The notes under the pieces: model-generated | Seen by the model: the letters and a program-made list of their open reading frames with translations, nothing else | The model's database searches: none | Told to the model about the DNA's origin: nothing | Source: Kutzneria sp. | Lineage (GTDB): Bacteria; Actinomycetota; Actinomycetes; Mycobacteriales; Pseudonocardiaceae | NCBI GenBank assembly: GCA_019239965.1 | Contig: JAFAZC010000155.1 | Coordinates: forward strand, 1 to 35,768 | Direction of reading: 5' to 3' | DNA: 35,768 nucleotides | Shown here: positions 1 to 8,587 of the stretch, piece after piece | Layout of the letters: each line of letters opens with the position of its first letter | Position numbering within the stretch: the first letter of the stretch is position 1 | Program-made: the position numbers and the translations under genes

Positions 1-53
1 CACGGCCCGGCAGGTCCGAGGCCTCGATACGGATCCGAAGGGGTCGCGGTGTG

Positions 54-893
54 TCAGTCACGGTGCGCCAGCAGGTGTTCCATGATCATTCGAGTGAGTT
101 CCTCAGGCGTTTCCTCAGGGATCCAGTGCGAGACGTCCTCGAGAATCTCGAACCGGTACGGCCCGGTGACGTAGTTCTCGGTGGCCAGTGCGCCGGTCGA
201 TCCGATAGCGGTGTCCTCGGTGCTCCACACGAACAGTGTCGGCACCGACACCGGTCCCGTGGTGCCGCCGAGATCCAGCGCGCGGTACCAGTTCAGGGCC
301 GCGGTGAGTGCGCCTGGCTGGCAGAACCGCGTCACATAGGCCTCGACGTGCTCGGGGGGCACCTTCCCGGCGTACACCCGTGCGAGCGCGGCCGCGCCGT
401 CGGCGAGAAACGCCCGTTCGGGCTCCCCGGGCCGCTGGAACCGCGAGATGTACCGGGCCCGCTCCGCCTGGTCCGGATCCTCGGCGCGGGCCTTGGCGAA
501 GGCGACGGGGTGGGGCACGGACACCGCGGTCAGCGTGCGGATCCGTGCTGGCATCGCGTCGGCGGCGGCCCAGGCCACCACCGCGCCCCAGTCGTGCCCG
601 ACCAGGTCGAAACGCCGCCAGCCCAGCTCGTCGGCTATCGCGGCGACATCGCCGACCAGCTCCTCGACCCGGTAGTCGCGGACATCGGCGGGACGCACAC
701 CGGGGGAGTAGCCACGCTGATCGGGGGCGACGGCTCGGCAACCGCCTGCGCCCAGTGCCGTGAGTTGGAACTCCCACTCGAGGCTGGTTTCGGGGAAACC
801 GTGCAGCAGCAACACCTCACGGCCGTCCTCATCACCGCACGCCAACGCGTCGAAAATGCCGGCGGGAGTCGGAATCCGGATTTTCTCGATCAC
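54..893 (-). CDS. alpha/beta hydrolase, epoxide-hydrolase-like
   Basis: The 279-residue product has the alpha/beta-hydrolase fold signatures: the oxyanion-side HGFPE at residues 31-35, the nucleophile elbow GHDWG with Asp101, a likely acid Asp227 in STEDT, and the catalytic His256 in DVSHW. An Asp rather than Ser nucleophile with HGFPE is the pattern of soluble epoxide hydrolases and haloalkane dehalogenases, so hydrolysis of an epoxide or related small substrate in the cytoplasm is likely. The start is GTG at 893. The gene lies 26 bases downstream of the DinB gene on the same strand and probably shares its transcript. The natural substrate is unknown. Confidence 0.88.
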   Translation of the reverse strand: MIEKIRIPTPAGIFDALACGDEDGREVLLLHGFPETSLEWEFQLTALGAGGCRAVAPDQRGYSPGVRPADVRDYRVEELVGDVAAIADELGWRRFDLVGHDWGAVVAWAAADAMPARIRTLTAVSVPHPVAFAKARAEDPDQAERARYISRFQRPGEPERAFLADGAAALARVYAGKVPPEHVEAYVTRFCQPGALTAALNWYRALDLGGTTGPVSVPTLFVWSTEDTAIGSTGALATENYVTGPYRFEILEDVSHWIPEETPEELTRMIMEHLLAHRD

Positions 894-919
894 GCCTCGA
901 CCCTAGACGACGCCGACGG

Positions 920-1459
920 CTACTCGCCGACCGCTCCGTCGATCCGCTGGCGCAATAGGTCGACGTGCCCGTTGTGCCGGGCGTACTCCTCCAGCATGTG
1001 CGTGAGCACCCAGCGCAGCGAAACCGGCCCGCGACGGGGATGGTTCCCGGTCACGTCCAGATCAGGCGCCTCGGCCACGAACTGATCGGCGAACGCCACC
1101 TCGCTCCGCCACGCGTCCCAGGCCCGTGCGACACAGTCGGAGTCGGGTGTCGCGCCATCGAAGTCCGCGTCGAGCTCCGCCTCGGAGTAGAAGAGCGGCG
1201 GAGCGTCGTGCCCGGCCATCACCCGCCGGAACCAGGCGCGCTCCACCTCGGCCAGGTGTCGCACCAGGCCGAGCAACGACAGGGTCGAGGGCGGCACAGC
1301 GCGCCGGGCCAGGTCGGCGGCGTCGAGGCCGCCGCACTTCAGCTCCAAGGTGTCGCGCTGCCAGCGCAGGAACTCGACGAGCATGGTGCGCTCGTCGGCC
1401 CGGGTCGGCGGCTCGACCCGGGGGTCGTCTTCGGGGTCGACGAACAGGCTGCTGGACAT
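920..1459 (-). CDS. DinB/DUF664 family protein
   Basis: A 179-residue DinB-like four-helix protein of the DUF664 type. It shows the two spaced histidine-bearing helices of that family, LVRHLAEVERAWF near residue 70 and HMLEEYARHNGHVDLL near the C-terminus, whose histidines normally bind a metal. Family members include mycothiol-dependent transferases and isomerases in actinobacteria. ATG at 1459 is chosen because the family homology begins shortly after it; the open frame upstream has no recognisable sequence. It precedes the hydrolase in what looks like a two-gene operon. The exact reaction is not predictable. Confidence 0.82.
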   Translation of the reverse strand: MSSSLFVDPEDDPRVEPPTRADERTMLVEFLRWQRDTLELKCGGLDAADLARRAVPPSTLSLLGLVRHLAEVERAWFRRVMAGHDAPPLFYSEAELDADFDGATPDSDCVARAWDAWRSEVAFADQFVAEAPDLDVTGNHPRRGPVSLRWVLTHMLEEYARHNGHVDLLRQRIDGAVGE

Positions 1460-1642
1460 GCCACAAGCTTTGCTGGCTCGTCCGGAGTCCGCCACCGGGT
1501 TTCCCGTGAGGCACCTCCGGCGAGCAGGACCGACGTGCTCCGATCCGGTGCCTCCCAGTGTCGGCAGCAACCCTGACGGAGCATCGTCACCGAGTGGCCC
1601 GCGGCGAATAATCGTCGTGCACCGGCACCTGGGGAGGCTTGC

Positions 1643-2959
1643 ATGGCCACGAACGGCACGACAGCACCTGTTGATCACATCGTCGTCTTGATGCTGGAGA
1701 ACAGGTCCTTCGACCACATGCTCGGTTTCCTCTACGCCGACTCGAACAACCGCTCACCCGCGGGAGACACCTTCGAAGGGCTGACCGGCGCCGAGTCCAA
1801 TCCCGACGCCTCGGGGAACCCGGTGTCGGTGTTCAAGATCGAAGCAGACCGGCCCAACGCCTACTACATGCCCGGCGCCGATCCCGGCGAGGGCTACGCG
1901 GCAACCAATCACCAGCTGTTCGGCACCAAGACGGTGTCGAGCTCGGCGAAGCCCACCAACGCCGGATTCGTCACCGATTTCGCCGAAACGCTGGGCTGGC
2001 AGAGCAAAGAAGGGCGTTCGATCGTGCCGGGCACCACCGGCAACGACATCATGGGGTGCTACACGCCGGAAGCTCTCCCCGTGCTGTCCGCATTGGCCCG
2101 CGGGTACGCGGTGTGTGATCACTGGTTCTGCTCCGTTCCCACCGAAACACTGCCCAACCGGGCGTTCACCTGTACCGCCACCAGCCAGGGCCACATGGAC
2201 GACCACACCCGTGTCTTCACCGCGCCCAGTGTCTTCGGCTTGCTCTCGGCAAACGGTCTCGACTGGCGGGTGTACGGCTACCAAGAGCTTCCCCTGAGCC
2301 GCTTGACGTTCACCGACATCACCCACGCCACTCCCGAGCACTTCGGAGTGTTCACCGACTTCCAGCGCGCCGCCGCCGCGGGCACGCTGCCGGCCTTCAC
2401 GTTCCTCGAGCCCAGCTGGTCGTCCACCGGCAACAGCCAACACCCCAACTACGACGTCGCCGCGGGCGAGCAACTCATCCACGACGTCTACCGCGCGTTA
2501 CGCGATGGCCCCGGATGGCCGCGAACCCTTTTCGTGCTCACCTACGACGAGCACGGCGGCTGCTACGACCACGTACCCCCGCCCTCCGGCGCCACGCCAC
2601 CGGACACCGCCATCGGCGAGTTCGGGTTCGACTTCACCCGGTTCGGCCCGCGGGTCCCCGCAGTGCTCGTCTCCCCGTACATTCCGGCAGGTACCGTCTT
2701 CCGTGTCGCCGACGGCGGTGTTCCGCTGGACCACACGTCGATTCTGAAGACTGTGCAAACCCGCTGGGATCTTCCCGGGCTGACCGCGCGCGACAAGGCG
2801 GCTCCCGACGTGTTTGCCGCGCTGAGCCTGGCTGCACCCCGCGCCGACGACCCGCTCGCCAACGTCACGGTGCCGGTTGCGCACGAGCCCAACCCCGCGG
2901 CGGCCGAGCAGTCGCACCTGCAACAGGTCCATGAGGAGCTCACCGCCCGTTTTCTGTGA
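1643..2959 (+). CDS. phosphoesterase family protein (phospholipase C / acid phosphatase type)
   Basis: A 438-residue protein of the phosphoesterase family that contains bacterial phospholipases C and AcpA-type phosphatases. It has the N-terminal metal-site motif MLENRSFDHMLG near residue 17, a DHWFCSVPTETLPNR segment in the middle, and the DEHGGCYDHVPPP motif near residue 300, followed by RVPAVLVSPYI and DHTSILKT. These are the conserved metal and phosphate ligands of the family. ATG at 1643 follows GGGGAGG at the right distance. No Tat or Sec signal peptide is visible, which is unusual because many relatives are exported. The phosphoester substrate is unknown. Confidence 0.88.
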   Translation: MATNGTTAPVDHIVVLMLENRSFDHMLGFLYADSNNRSPAGDTFEGLTGAESNPDASGNPVSVFKIEADRPNAYYMPGADPGEGYAATNHQLFGTKTVSSSAKPTNAGFVTDFAETLGWQSKEGRSIVPGTTGNDIMGCYTPEALPVLSALARGYAVCDHWFCSVPTETLPNRAFTCTATSQGHMDDHTRVFTAPSVFGLLSANGLDWRVYGYQELPLSRLTFTDITHATPEHFGVFTDFQRAAAAGTLPAFTFLEPSWSSTGNSQHPNYDVAAGEQLIHDVYRALRDGPGWPRTLFVLTYDEHGGCYDHVPPPSGATPPDTAIGEFGFDFTRFGPRVPAVLVSPYIPAGTVFRVADGGVPLDHTSILKTVQTRWDLPGLTARDKAAPDVFAALSLAAPRADDPLANVTVPVAHEPNPAAAEQSHLQQVHEELTARFL

Positions 2960-2975
2960 CCATGCGCCCTGAGTG

Positions 2976-2992
2976 ACGGCACTGGTTGCCGT
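2976..2992. terminator. possible hairpin between convergent genes
   Basis: ACGGCA and TGCCGT form a six-pair stem with a five-base loop, 17 bases after the phosphoesterase stop and before the converging Clp-N gene. There is no T-tract. The role as a terminator is a guess from position. Confidence 0.3.
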
Positions 2993-3112
2993 TGAACACC
3001 GACGGAGTTCGCGTCAGTGCGAAGGCCCTGGTGAGCAGCGTCGCGTGTTGTCGTACTGGTATTGCGGAGTCGACGGGCTGGTCGTGGCCGCGTTGTGCGC
3101 CAGTGCCGTGGA

Positions 3113-3460
3113 CTACGAACCCTGGGGTGAGATCCGAGCCAGGATCGCGGGACGCAGCTCAGTCCGGTCCACGTCGAGTGCGTCCAGCACCTTGACCGCT
3201 GTGCCCTCGCCTTCGGCGAGCAGGCCCAGCAGGAGGTGTTCGGTGCCGATGGAGTGCTGCCTCAACTCCAGTGTTTCCCGCAGGGACAGCTTCAGTGCCC
3301 TGAGAGCCCGCGGCGTGAACACCGGCCTGGGAAACTGGAAGCGTCCTGGGCCGAAGGATTCGTCGGCTCGCCGTCGAATCTCCTCGCCGTCGATCCCGAT
3401 CGCCTCGCGTTGAGCGGCGGTGATGGCTTGTTTGGCCGTGTCGGTGAACTTTTCGAACAT
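3113..3460 (-). CDS. small Clp N-terminal-domain protein
   Basis: A 115-residue protein that starts like the N-domain of ClpC/ClpA (MFEKFTDTAKQAI) and ends with one well-preserved Clp repeat (FTPRALRALKLSL, then IGTEHLLLGLLAEGEGTAVKVL). There is no AAA+ ATPase module. The usual N-domain holds two copies of the repeat. Here the first copy has its ends but lacks the middle, including the first IGTEH-type segment, so about one third of the domain is missing. Such stand-alone N-domains may act as adaptors or decoys for the Clp protease; this is inference. It begins one base after the stop of the HTH gene, behind GGGAGAG, so the two are coupled. Confidence 0.85.
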   Translation of the reverse strand: MFEKFTDTAKQAITAAQREAIGIDGEEIRRRADESFGPGRFQFPRPVFTPRALRALKLSLRETLELRQHSIGTEHLLLGLLAEGEGTAVKVLDALDVDRTELRPAILARISPQGS

Positions 3461-3461
3461 C

Positions 3462-3704
3462 TCAGCTCTCCCTGTTCTGCGCCCTGCGTCGGCCCGCGTG
3501 TTTCTCGTGCACCGATTGCCGGCTCACTCCTAGGGCGGACGCGATGTCCTGCCACGACCAACCTCGATCGCGGGCGTTGTCGACATGCAACCGCTCCAGT
3601 TCCTCCAGTAGGCGGCCCAGTGCGACGACGGCTCGCAGCCCCACGGCGGGGTCGGGGTCGGTGACCTGGGTGGCCAGCGTTGCCGGGGTATCCGCGTTGT
3701 CCAT
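3462..3704 (-). CDS. small helix-turn-helix protein paired with the Clp N-domain gene
   Basis: An 80-residue protein whose C-terminal half carries a helix-turn-helix (GWSWQDIASALGVSRQSVHEKH). The N-terminal half is acidic and helical (LRAVVALGRLLEELERLH). ATG at 3704 is preferred over an in-frame extension starting at 3782, because the extension has no recognisable sequence. Its stop is one base from the start of the Clp-N gene. A small HTH protein next to a Clp N-domain protein is a recurrent actinobacterial arrangement. A regulatory role is likely, but the target is unknown. Confidence 0.8.
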   Translation of the reverse strand: MDNADTPATLATQVTDPDPAVGLRAVVALGRLLEELERLHVDNARDRGWSWQDIASALGVSRQSVHEKHAGRRRAQNRES

Positions 3705-3815
3705 GCCGTCAGGATAGCCTGACAGCATTCCGGCGTCAAGGAACCCTGACACTGGGGTTGAGTTGACCTGACCTCGTGGCACAGGTCGGCCGTGCCCTCG
3801 CCCGCCGAGTTGCCG

Positions 3816-4475
3816 CTATCCGTCGTGCGAGTCGACGGGCAGGTCGTCGGCATCGTGGTCGGGGACATCGCCGTCGGGTGCGCCGTGCTCGGATGATTCG
3901 TCGTCGAGCTGGTCGTCTTCGGGGGCCGGCTGTCTGGCCGGCAGCACGCGTTCCTCCACCGCCAGCACGATGGCCCAAACCCCCAGCCCGGCGACCGCGG
4001 CGAGCAGCGCCCCCGCGGTGACGTCCGCGGGATAGTGCACACCGACGTACACCCGCGAGATCGCGATCACGGCGGCGACCCCGAGGAAGTAGGGCCCCCA
4101 CCTGCGGGAGACGAAGAACCACACCGCGATGGCCACCGCGAACGATGACACCGCGTGGTCGCTGGGCATCGAAACACCCGGCGCGTGACTGATCAACTGG
4201 GTGACGCGATGGGTTTCGAAAGGCCGTTCCGACAGTGCCATCAAGCGGACCGAAAAGGAGAGCACGAACGCGATCGCCAGCGTGGCGAGGACCTTGCCGA
4301 TTCGCCACGCGCCGTAGGGCCACCACCCGTCGTCACGTGTGCCGAGGCCGGTGACGACGGCCGCGGCGGCGAAGAACAGGAAGATCAGATACTTGGCGGC
4401 GAAGATCATGAACAGGTCGAGAACCCTCCAGTCGCCGGCCAGCCCGTTGATCGCGCTGAAGATCTGGTAGTTCAC
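3816..4475 (-). CDS. PAP2-family membrane phosphatase
   Basis: A 219-residue integral membrane protein with the three phosphatase motifs of the PAP2 family: a basic/ERPF element near residue 92, SMPSDHAVSSF near residue 112, and SRVYVGVHYPADV near residue 152. Hydrophobic helices separate the motifs. Small bacterial PAP2 proteins with this layout usually dephosphorylate undecaprenyl diphosphate or phospholipid phosphates at the outer membrane face. GTG at 4475 is supported by GGGAGG eight bases upstream. The last 35 residues are a very acidic, probably disordered tail. It is divergent from the PfkB gene. Confidence 0.88.
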   Translation of the reverse strand: MNYQIFSAINGLAGDWRVLDLFMIFAAKYLIFLFFAAAAVVTGLGTRDDGWWPYGAWRIGKVLATLAIAFVLSFSVRLMALSERPFETHRVTQLISHAPGVSMPSDHAVSSFAVAIAVWFFVSRRWGPYFLGVAAVIAISRVYVGVHYPADVTAGALLAAVAGLGVWAIVLAVEERVLPARQPAPEDDQLDDESSEHGAPDGDVPDHDADDLPVDSHDG

Positions 4476-4647
4476 CTGCGCCTCCCTGTTCTTGGTCGCG
4501 GAGGACCAAGGATGCCGTACCCGTGACCCGGTGACGCATGCCCCGTCGGACTTGCTGTTCGGACGGTCTCGGCCAGGGGCGGGCACACGGCGTACTGTGC
4601 CGCTTGCGGGGTGTCGGGGGCATCTCGCGAGTACCGAGGAGGCAGTC

Positions 4648-5715
4648 GTGTCGGAGACCGGAACGGTCGCGCCCAGCACAGTGGAGCAAGCGATGCCGGC
4701 CTTTGACGTGCTGCTGTCGGGACCGGTGTTCCTGGATATCATCTTCACCGGGCTGCCCACCCAGCCGGCCGCGGGCACGGAGGTGTGGTCGACCGGGCTC
4801 GGATCCAGCCCGGGTGGTATCGCCAACCTCGCCGTGGCACTGAGCCGGCTGCAGTTGCGCACAGCACTCGCGGCCGCGTTCGGCGAGGACGTCTATGGCG
4901 ATTTCTGCTGGGACGTGCTCACCAACCAGGAGCACGTCGACCTCTCCTGCAGCCGCCGCTTCTATGGCTGGCACTCACCGCTGACGGTCTCGATGGCCGT
5001 CGACCGCGACCGCAGTATGGTCACCCACGGGCACCCCTCACCGGTTACCGCCGACGAGCTGTTCAGCACCCTGCCCTCGACGAGAGCCTGCTACGTCCAC
5101 GTCGACCTGCAGGAGGAGCGGTGGGTCGCGGAGGCCAAGGCACGCGGCGCGCTGTTGTTCGCCGACGTCGGCTGGGACCCGAGCGAGCAGTGGCCCCCCT
5201 CGATGCTGCGCAAGCTGGACGGCTACGACGTGTTCCTGCCCAACTCGGTGGAGGCGATGCGGTACACCCGGCAGGACACGCCCGAGGCAGCGGCCGTCAA
5301 GCTGGCCGAACGGGTGCCCGTCGTCGCGGTCACCCGGGGCGGCAACGGCGTGTTCGCCATCGACGCATCCACCGGCGCCACCGTGGATGCCGCGGGTCTG
5401 AACATGGCCGCGCTCGACCCGACCGGGGCCGGCGACGTCTTCGGCGCCGGCTTCACCTTCGCCACCCTCGCCGGGTGGCCGCTGTCGGACCGGGTACATT
5501 TCGCCAACCTGTGTGCCGCGCTGTCCGTGCAGCATTTCGGCGGCTCCCTGTCGGCGCCGGGCTGGCACGACATCGCCAGCTGGTGGCGGCATCTCGGCCG
5601 GCGGGACGCCGAGGAGCTCAAGGACTACCAGTTCCTCAACGACGTGCTGCCGACCGACCCGGCGGTGATGATGCGCCGGGCGAGCGCCACGATCGGGTTG
5701 CGTGGCCTGTCGTGA
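4648..5715 (+). CDS. PfkB-family carbohydrate kinase
   Basis: A 355-residue ribokinase-fold kinase. It has the N-terminal glycine signature (SSPGGIANLAVALSRL) for sugar binding and the C-terminal PfkB signature DPTGAGDVFGAGF with the catalytic base Asp263. ATP-dependent phosphorylation of a sugar or nucleoside in the cytoplasm is expected. GTG at 4648 is chosen because GAGGAGG precedes it by five bases; an ATG at 4693 is possible but lacks such a site. The VWA gene follows after 51 bases on the same strand. The substrate cannot be assigned from sequence. Confidence 0.9.
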   Translation: MSETGTVAPSTVEQAMPAFDVLLSGPVFLDIIFTGLPTQPAAGTEVWSTGLGSSPGGIANLAVALSRLQLRTALAAAFGEDVYGDFCWDVLTNQEHVDLSCSRRFYGWHSPLTVSMAVDRDRSMVTHGHPSPVTADELFSTLPSTRACYVHVDLQEERWVAEAKARGALLFADVGWDPSEQWPPSMLRKLDGYDVFLPNSVEAMRYTRQDTPEAAAVKLAERVPVVAVTRGGNGVFAIDASTGATVDAAGLNMAALDPTGAGDVFGAGFTFATLAGWPLSDRVHFANLCAALSVQHFGGSLSAPGWHDIASWWRHLGRRDAEELKDYQFLNDVLPTDPAVMMRRASATIGLRGLS

Positions 5716-5766
5716 TGTCGATGTGCCGCGGACACCGGCTTCACCAGGGATGAACGCGTCAGGGGA

Positions 5767-6741
5767 TTGACTGGACGGGTGGGTATCGACGGATTCGCCG
5801 GACCGGTGTGGTTCGCGTTGCTCGCGGTGCTCGCCGCCGTTGTCGTGGTTTATGTCGTGCTGCAGCGCCGGGGCCGGCGGCACGTGGTGCGCTTCGCCAA
5901 CCTCGCCGTGCTGGACAGGGTCGCCCCCGCCCGGTCCGCCCGGTGGCGGCACGTGCCCCCCGCACTGTTCCTGGTCGCCTGCGTCGCCTTCACCGTGGCG
6001 CTGGCCGGGCCGACGGCGCAGGCCAAAGTGCCCCGCAACCGGGCCACGGTGATGCTGGTCATCGACGTGTCGCCGTCGATGGACGCCACCGACATCCGGC
6101 CGTCGCGGATCAAGGCCGCGCAGGCGGCCGCCAAGAGTTTCGTGCGGAACATGACCAACGGCATCAACCTCGGGCTGGTGACCTTTGGCGGCTCGGCGAC
6201 CGTCGAGGTGAGCCCGACCACCGCCCGCACCCCGGTGGCCGAGGCCATCGACAACATCAAGCTGCAGGCGGCCACCGCGACCGGCGAGGCGCTCGCCGCC
6301 GCCCTGCAGTCGATCACGCAGTTCGAGAGGGGGCTCGGCGGCCCGAGTCAGGCGCCACCAGCCATGATCGTGCTGATGAGCGACGGCAAGCAGACCGCGG
6401 GCCGGGACGAGTTCACCATGGCCCAGCAGTGCCGGGACGCCAACGTCCCGGTCAGCACGATCTCCTACGGAACCAGTGACGGCGTGGTCGACCTAGAGGG
6501 CCAGCAGATCCCGGTGCCGGTCGACGACGACTCGCTGCGCCAGATCGCCGACATCTCCGGCGGCCAGTTCTACAAGGCCGACTCCAGTGACAAGCTGCGG
6601 GAAACCTACCGCTCGCTGGGCGAGCAGATCGGGTACGAGACCAAGGAGACCGACGCCAGCAAGCCGTTCGCGGCGTTCGGCGCGCTGCTGGCGCTGACCG
6701 CCGCGGGCGCGGGGCTCATCGTTTCCCAGCGAATTCCCTGA
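5767..6741 (+). CDS. VWA-domain membrane protein (BatA / mycobacterial Rv1481 type)
   Basis: About 324 residues: an N-terminal membrane helix (GPVWFALLAVLAAVVVVYVVL), a second hydrophobic helix near residue 65, then a von Willebrand A domain with a full MIDAS (DVSPSMDATD near residue 100, a downstream Thr, and MSDGK near residue 210), and a C-terminal hydrophobic stretch. This is the layout of BatA-like proteins, which usually sit beside a MoxR ATPase and a DUF58 protein; neither partner is in this window. The start is uncertain: TTG at 5767 has AGGGG almost touching it, and GTG at 5779 is in frame. No ATG lies between the PfkB stop and this point. Confidence 0.88.
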   Translation: MTGRVGIDGFAGPVWFALLAVLAAVVVVYVVLQRRGRRHVVRFANLAVLDRVAPARSARWRHVPPALFLVACVAFTVALAGPTAQAKVPRNRATVMLVIDVSPSMDATDIRPSRIKAAQAAAKSFVRNMTNGINLGLVTFGGSATVEVSPTTARTPVAEAIDNIKLQAATATGEALAAALQSITQFERGLGGPSQAPPAMIVLMSDGKQTAGRDEFTMAQQCRDANVPVSTISYGTSDGVVDLEGQQIPVPVDDDSLRQIADISGGQFYKADSSDKLRETYRSLGEQIGYETKETDASKPFAAFGALLALTAAGAGLIVSQRIP

Positions 6742-6755
6742 GGGCAACCAGCGGT

Positions 6756-6767
6756 ACGTCCGGACGT
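6756..6767. promoter_or_regulatory. perfect 12-bp palindrome upstream of the LCP gene
   Basis: ACGTCCGGACGT is exactly self-complementary. It lies in the 66-base gap between the VWA and LCP genes, just before a TATGCT sequence at 6772-6777 that could be a -10 element. A regulator site is inferred from position and symmetry only. Confidence 0.35.
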
Positions 6768-6807
6768 CTCCTATGCTGTCGAGCACTTCGCGGCTGGAGG
6801 TAGGGAA

Positions 6808-7803
6808 TTGACCGGGTACGGCGCACCACCGATGACCGGATACACCGCTCCACCGAAGCGCAAGCGTCGGGTCGGCCGCACGATCGGAATCATCGTCCTG
6901 GTCCTGGTCCTGCTGATCGTCGGCATGCTCGTGTACGTCGACTCCTCGCTCAAGCGCACCGACGCGCTTCCGGACTACTCGGGACGGCCGCCGGCCGGTG
7001 CCGGCGCGAACTGGCTGTTGGTGGGCTCGGACAGCAGGGACGGGCTCACCGACGCACAGAAGGAGCAGCTGGCCACCGGAGACGCCGCGGGCGCGCGCAC
7101 CGACACGATCATGCTGTTGCACATTCCCAGCTCGGGCAAGCCGACCCTGGTCAGCCTGCTTCGGGACTCCTACGTGAGCATCCCAGGCAACGGACGCAAC
7201 AAGCTCAACGCCGCGTTCGCCTTCGGCGGTGCCCCGCTGCTCGAGCAGACCGTCGAAGGCGCGACCGGGCTGCACATCGACCACTACATGGAGATCGGGT
7301 TCGGCGGGTTCGCCAACGTGGTCGATGCCATCGGCGGCGTCACCATGTGCATCGACAAGCCCATGGTCGATCCCAAGGCGGGACTGAACCTCCAGGCGGG
7401 CTGTCAGGACCTCGACGGGGCGCAGGCCCTCGGCTACGTCCGCACCAGGGCCACCCCGGCCGCCGACCTCGACAGGGTGGTGCACCAGCGCCAGTTCCTC
7501 TCGGCGGTGGTGTCGAAGGTGACCAGTCCCTCGGTGCTGCTCAACCCGTTCCGGTTCGTGCCGCTGCTCAGCGACGCCCCCGCAGCCCTGACCATCAACA
7601 ACGGCGACCATCTGTGGCATCTCGCGAGCCTCGCCTTTGCCATGAGCAGCAAGGACCTGGTCACCACGACGGTGCCAATGTCCGGGACACGGAGCACGAA
7701 CGTGGGTTCGGTGGTCATCTGGGACACCGACAAGGCCGCCAGGCTGTTCGACGCGCTCAAGACCGACGCAGCTGTGCCGCCGGACGTGCTCAGCGGCAGC
7801 TGA
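6808..7803 (+). CDS. LytR-CpsA-Psr (LCP) family cell-wall polymer transferase
   Basis: A 331-residue protein with a short cytoplasmic N-terminus, one membrane helix at about residues 24-44, and an extracellular LCP domain. Seen motifs are WLLVGSDSR, ARTDTIMLLH, SLLRDSYVSIP, NKLNAAFAFGG and GYVRTR, which carry the conserved Asp and Arg residues that bind metal and polyprenyl pyrophosphate. The family transfers glycopolymers such as arabinogalactan or teichoic acids from lipid carriers to peptidoglycan. The start is TTG at 6808, supported by GGAGG seven bases upstream. Confidence 0.93.
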   Translation: MTGYGAPPMTGYTAPPKRKRRVGRTIGIIVLVLVLLIVGMLVYVDSSLKRTDALPDYSGRPPAGAGANWLLVGSDSRDGLTDAQKEQLATGDAAGARTDTIMLLHIPSSGKPTLVSLLRDSYVSIPGNGRNKLNAAFAFGGAPLLEQTVEGATGLHIDHYMEIGFGGFANVVDAIGGVTMCIDKPMVDPKAGLNLQAGCQDLDGAQALGYVRTRATPAADLDRVVHQRQFLSAVVSKVTSPSVLLNPFRFVPLLSDAPAALTINNGDHLWHLASLAFAMSSKDLVTTTVPMSGTRSTNVGSVVIWDTDKAARLFDALKTDAAVPPDVLSGS

Positions 7804-7836
7804 GCCGGATCGGACGGTCGTCGATACCCGCTGGAC

Positions 7837-7970
7837 ATGGGTTTCAGTCATTTCGCCGATCTGTACGATCCGGATCGGCCGCTGCCCAACGTGGTCTCGA
7901 GGGCGAAACGGGACCGTCGTTCCGGCTGCCCGGGTTGGTGCGCACGCTGGAAGCGAGGAACTGGCCGTGA
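7837..7970 (+). pseudogene. short unrecognised ORF with a frameshift
   Basis: ATG at 7837 opens a frame beginning MGFSHFADLYDPDRPLPNVV. After about 20 codons, plausible coding continues in the next frame (LEGETGPSFRLPGLVRTL) to a TGA at 7968-7970, which overlaps the GTG of the following gene by four bases. One missing base near 7896 would join the two parts into about 44 residues. I do not recognise the protein. It may be a real small gene with a sequence error, or the end of a lost gene. Confidence 0.4.
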
Positions 7971-8587
7971 TCGATGACGCTACGGTGCGAATCCCCCGCT
8001 TTCCCAGGAGGCCATGGCCGAACTGGTGTCGGCCTATGCCTCGCGGCCCAAGGTGACGGGCATGTTCGGCGGAACCGGGGGCGCGCTGTTTGGTGGCAAG
8101 CCCGTGCCCAACGTCATCGCCACACTCGCCAACCACGAACGGCTGCTGCCCGCCGTCATGCCGCTGCTCACCCTGGTTGCCGGTGGCGCCTTGCCGAACC
8201 GTGACCGCGAACTGGTCATCCTGCGTGTGGCCTACCGGCACCGCTGCGAATACGAGTGGTCGCACCATGCCCGGGTGGGGGCCGCGATCGGGCTCACTGA
8301 CGCCGATATCGCCCGTGTTGTGCAGGGGCCGGCGGCGTCGGGTTGGGCGCCGTTCGACGCGGCGCTGCTCAGCGCGGTCTCGAACTTCACGAGGACTCGA
8401 AGATCCTTGACGGGACCTGGAGCCATCTGTCCACCCGGTACGACCACGAACGGATACTGGAGCTGATCTCGCTGGTCGGTCTGTACACCCTGGTGGCGTT
8501 CGTGCTGCGGTCCTGCGGGTTCCCCTCGACGCCTGGCTGGATGATCCCGCGCCGCTGCCCGCCGACCGGCGCGATCGCCACCGCTAG
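7967..8587 (+). pseudogene. carboxymuconolactone-decarboxylase-family gene, apparently frameshifted three times
   Basis: A protein of the carboxymuconolactone decarboxylase/AhpD-like superfamily can be read in four pieces. VIDDATVRIP starts at GTG 7967. The second piece runs from about 8000 to 8385 and holds the core NRDRELVILRVAYRHRCEYEWSHHARVGAAIG. The third starts HEDSKILDGTW and ends VAFVLRSCG near 8518. The fourth is PLDAWLDDPAPLPADR, ending at TAG 8585-8587. Each junction moves the frame the same way, as a single lost base would, and the three together restore the first frame. The end overlaps the MarR stop in a shared CTAG, which suggests the original gene was intact. As written it cannot make the full protein. 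The middle piece alone, from ATG 8014, would be truncated and altered after about residue 125. Sequencing error is as likely as true decay. Confidence 0.72.

Noticed and set aside
1..53. First 53 bases after the hydrolase stop
   Set aside because: No gene end, hairpin or motif can be supported in this short edge.
6493..8268. A 591-codon open frame on the minus strand across the VWA, LCP and CMD genes
   Set aside because: It lies opposite well-recognised genes, has no known motifs, and its composition is what high-GC antisense frames give.
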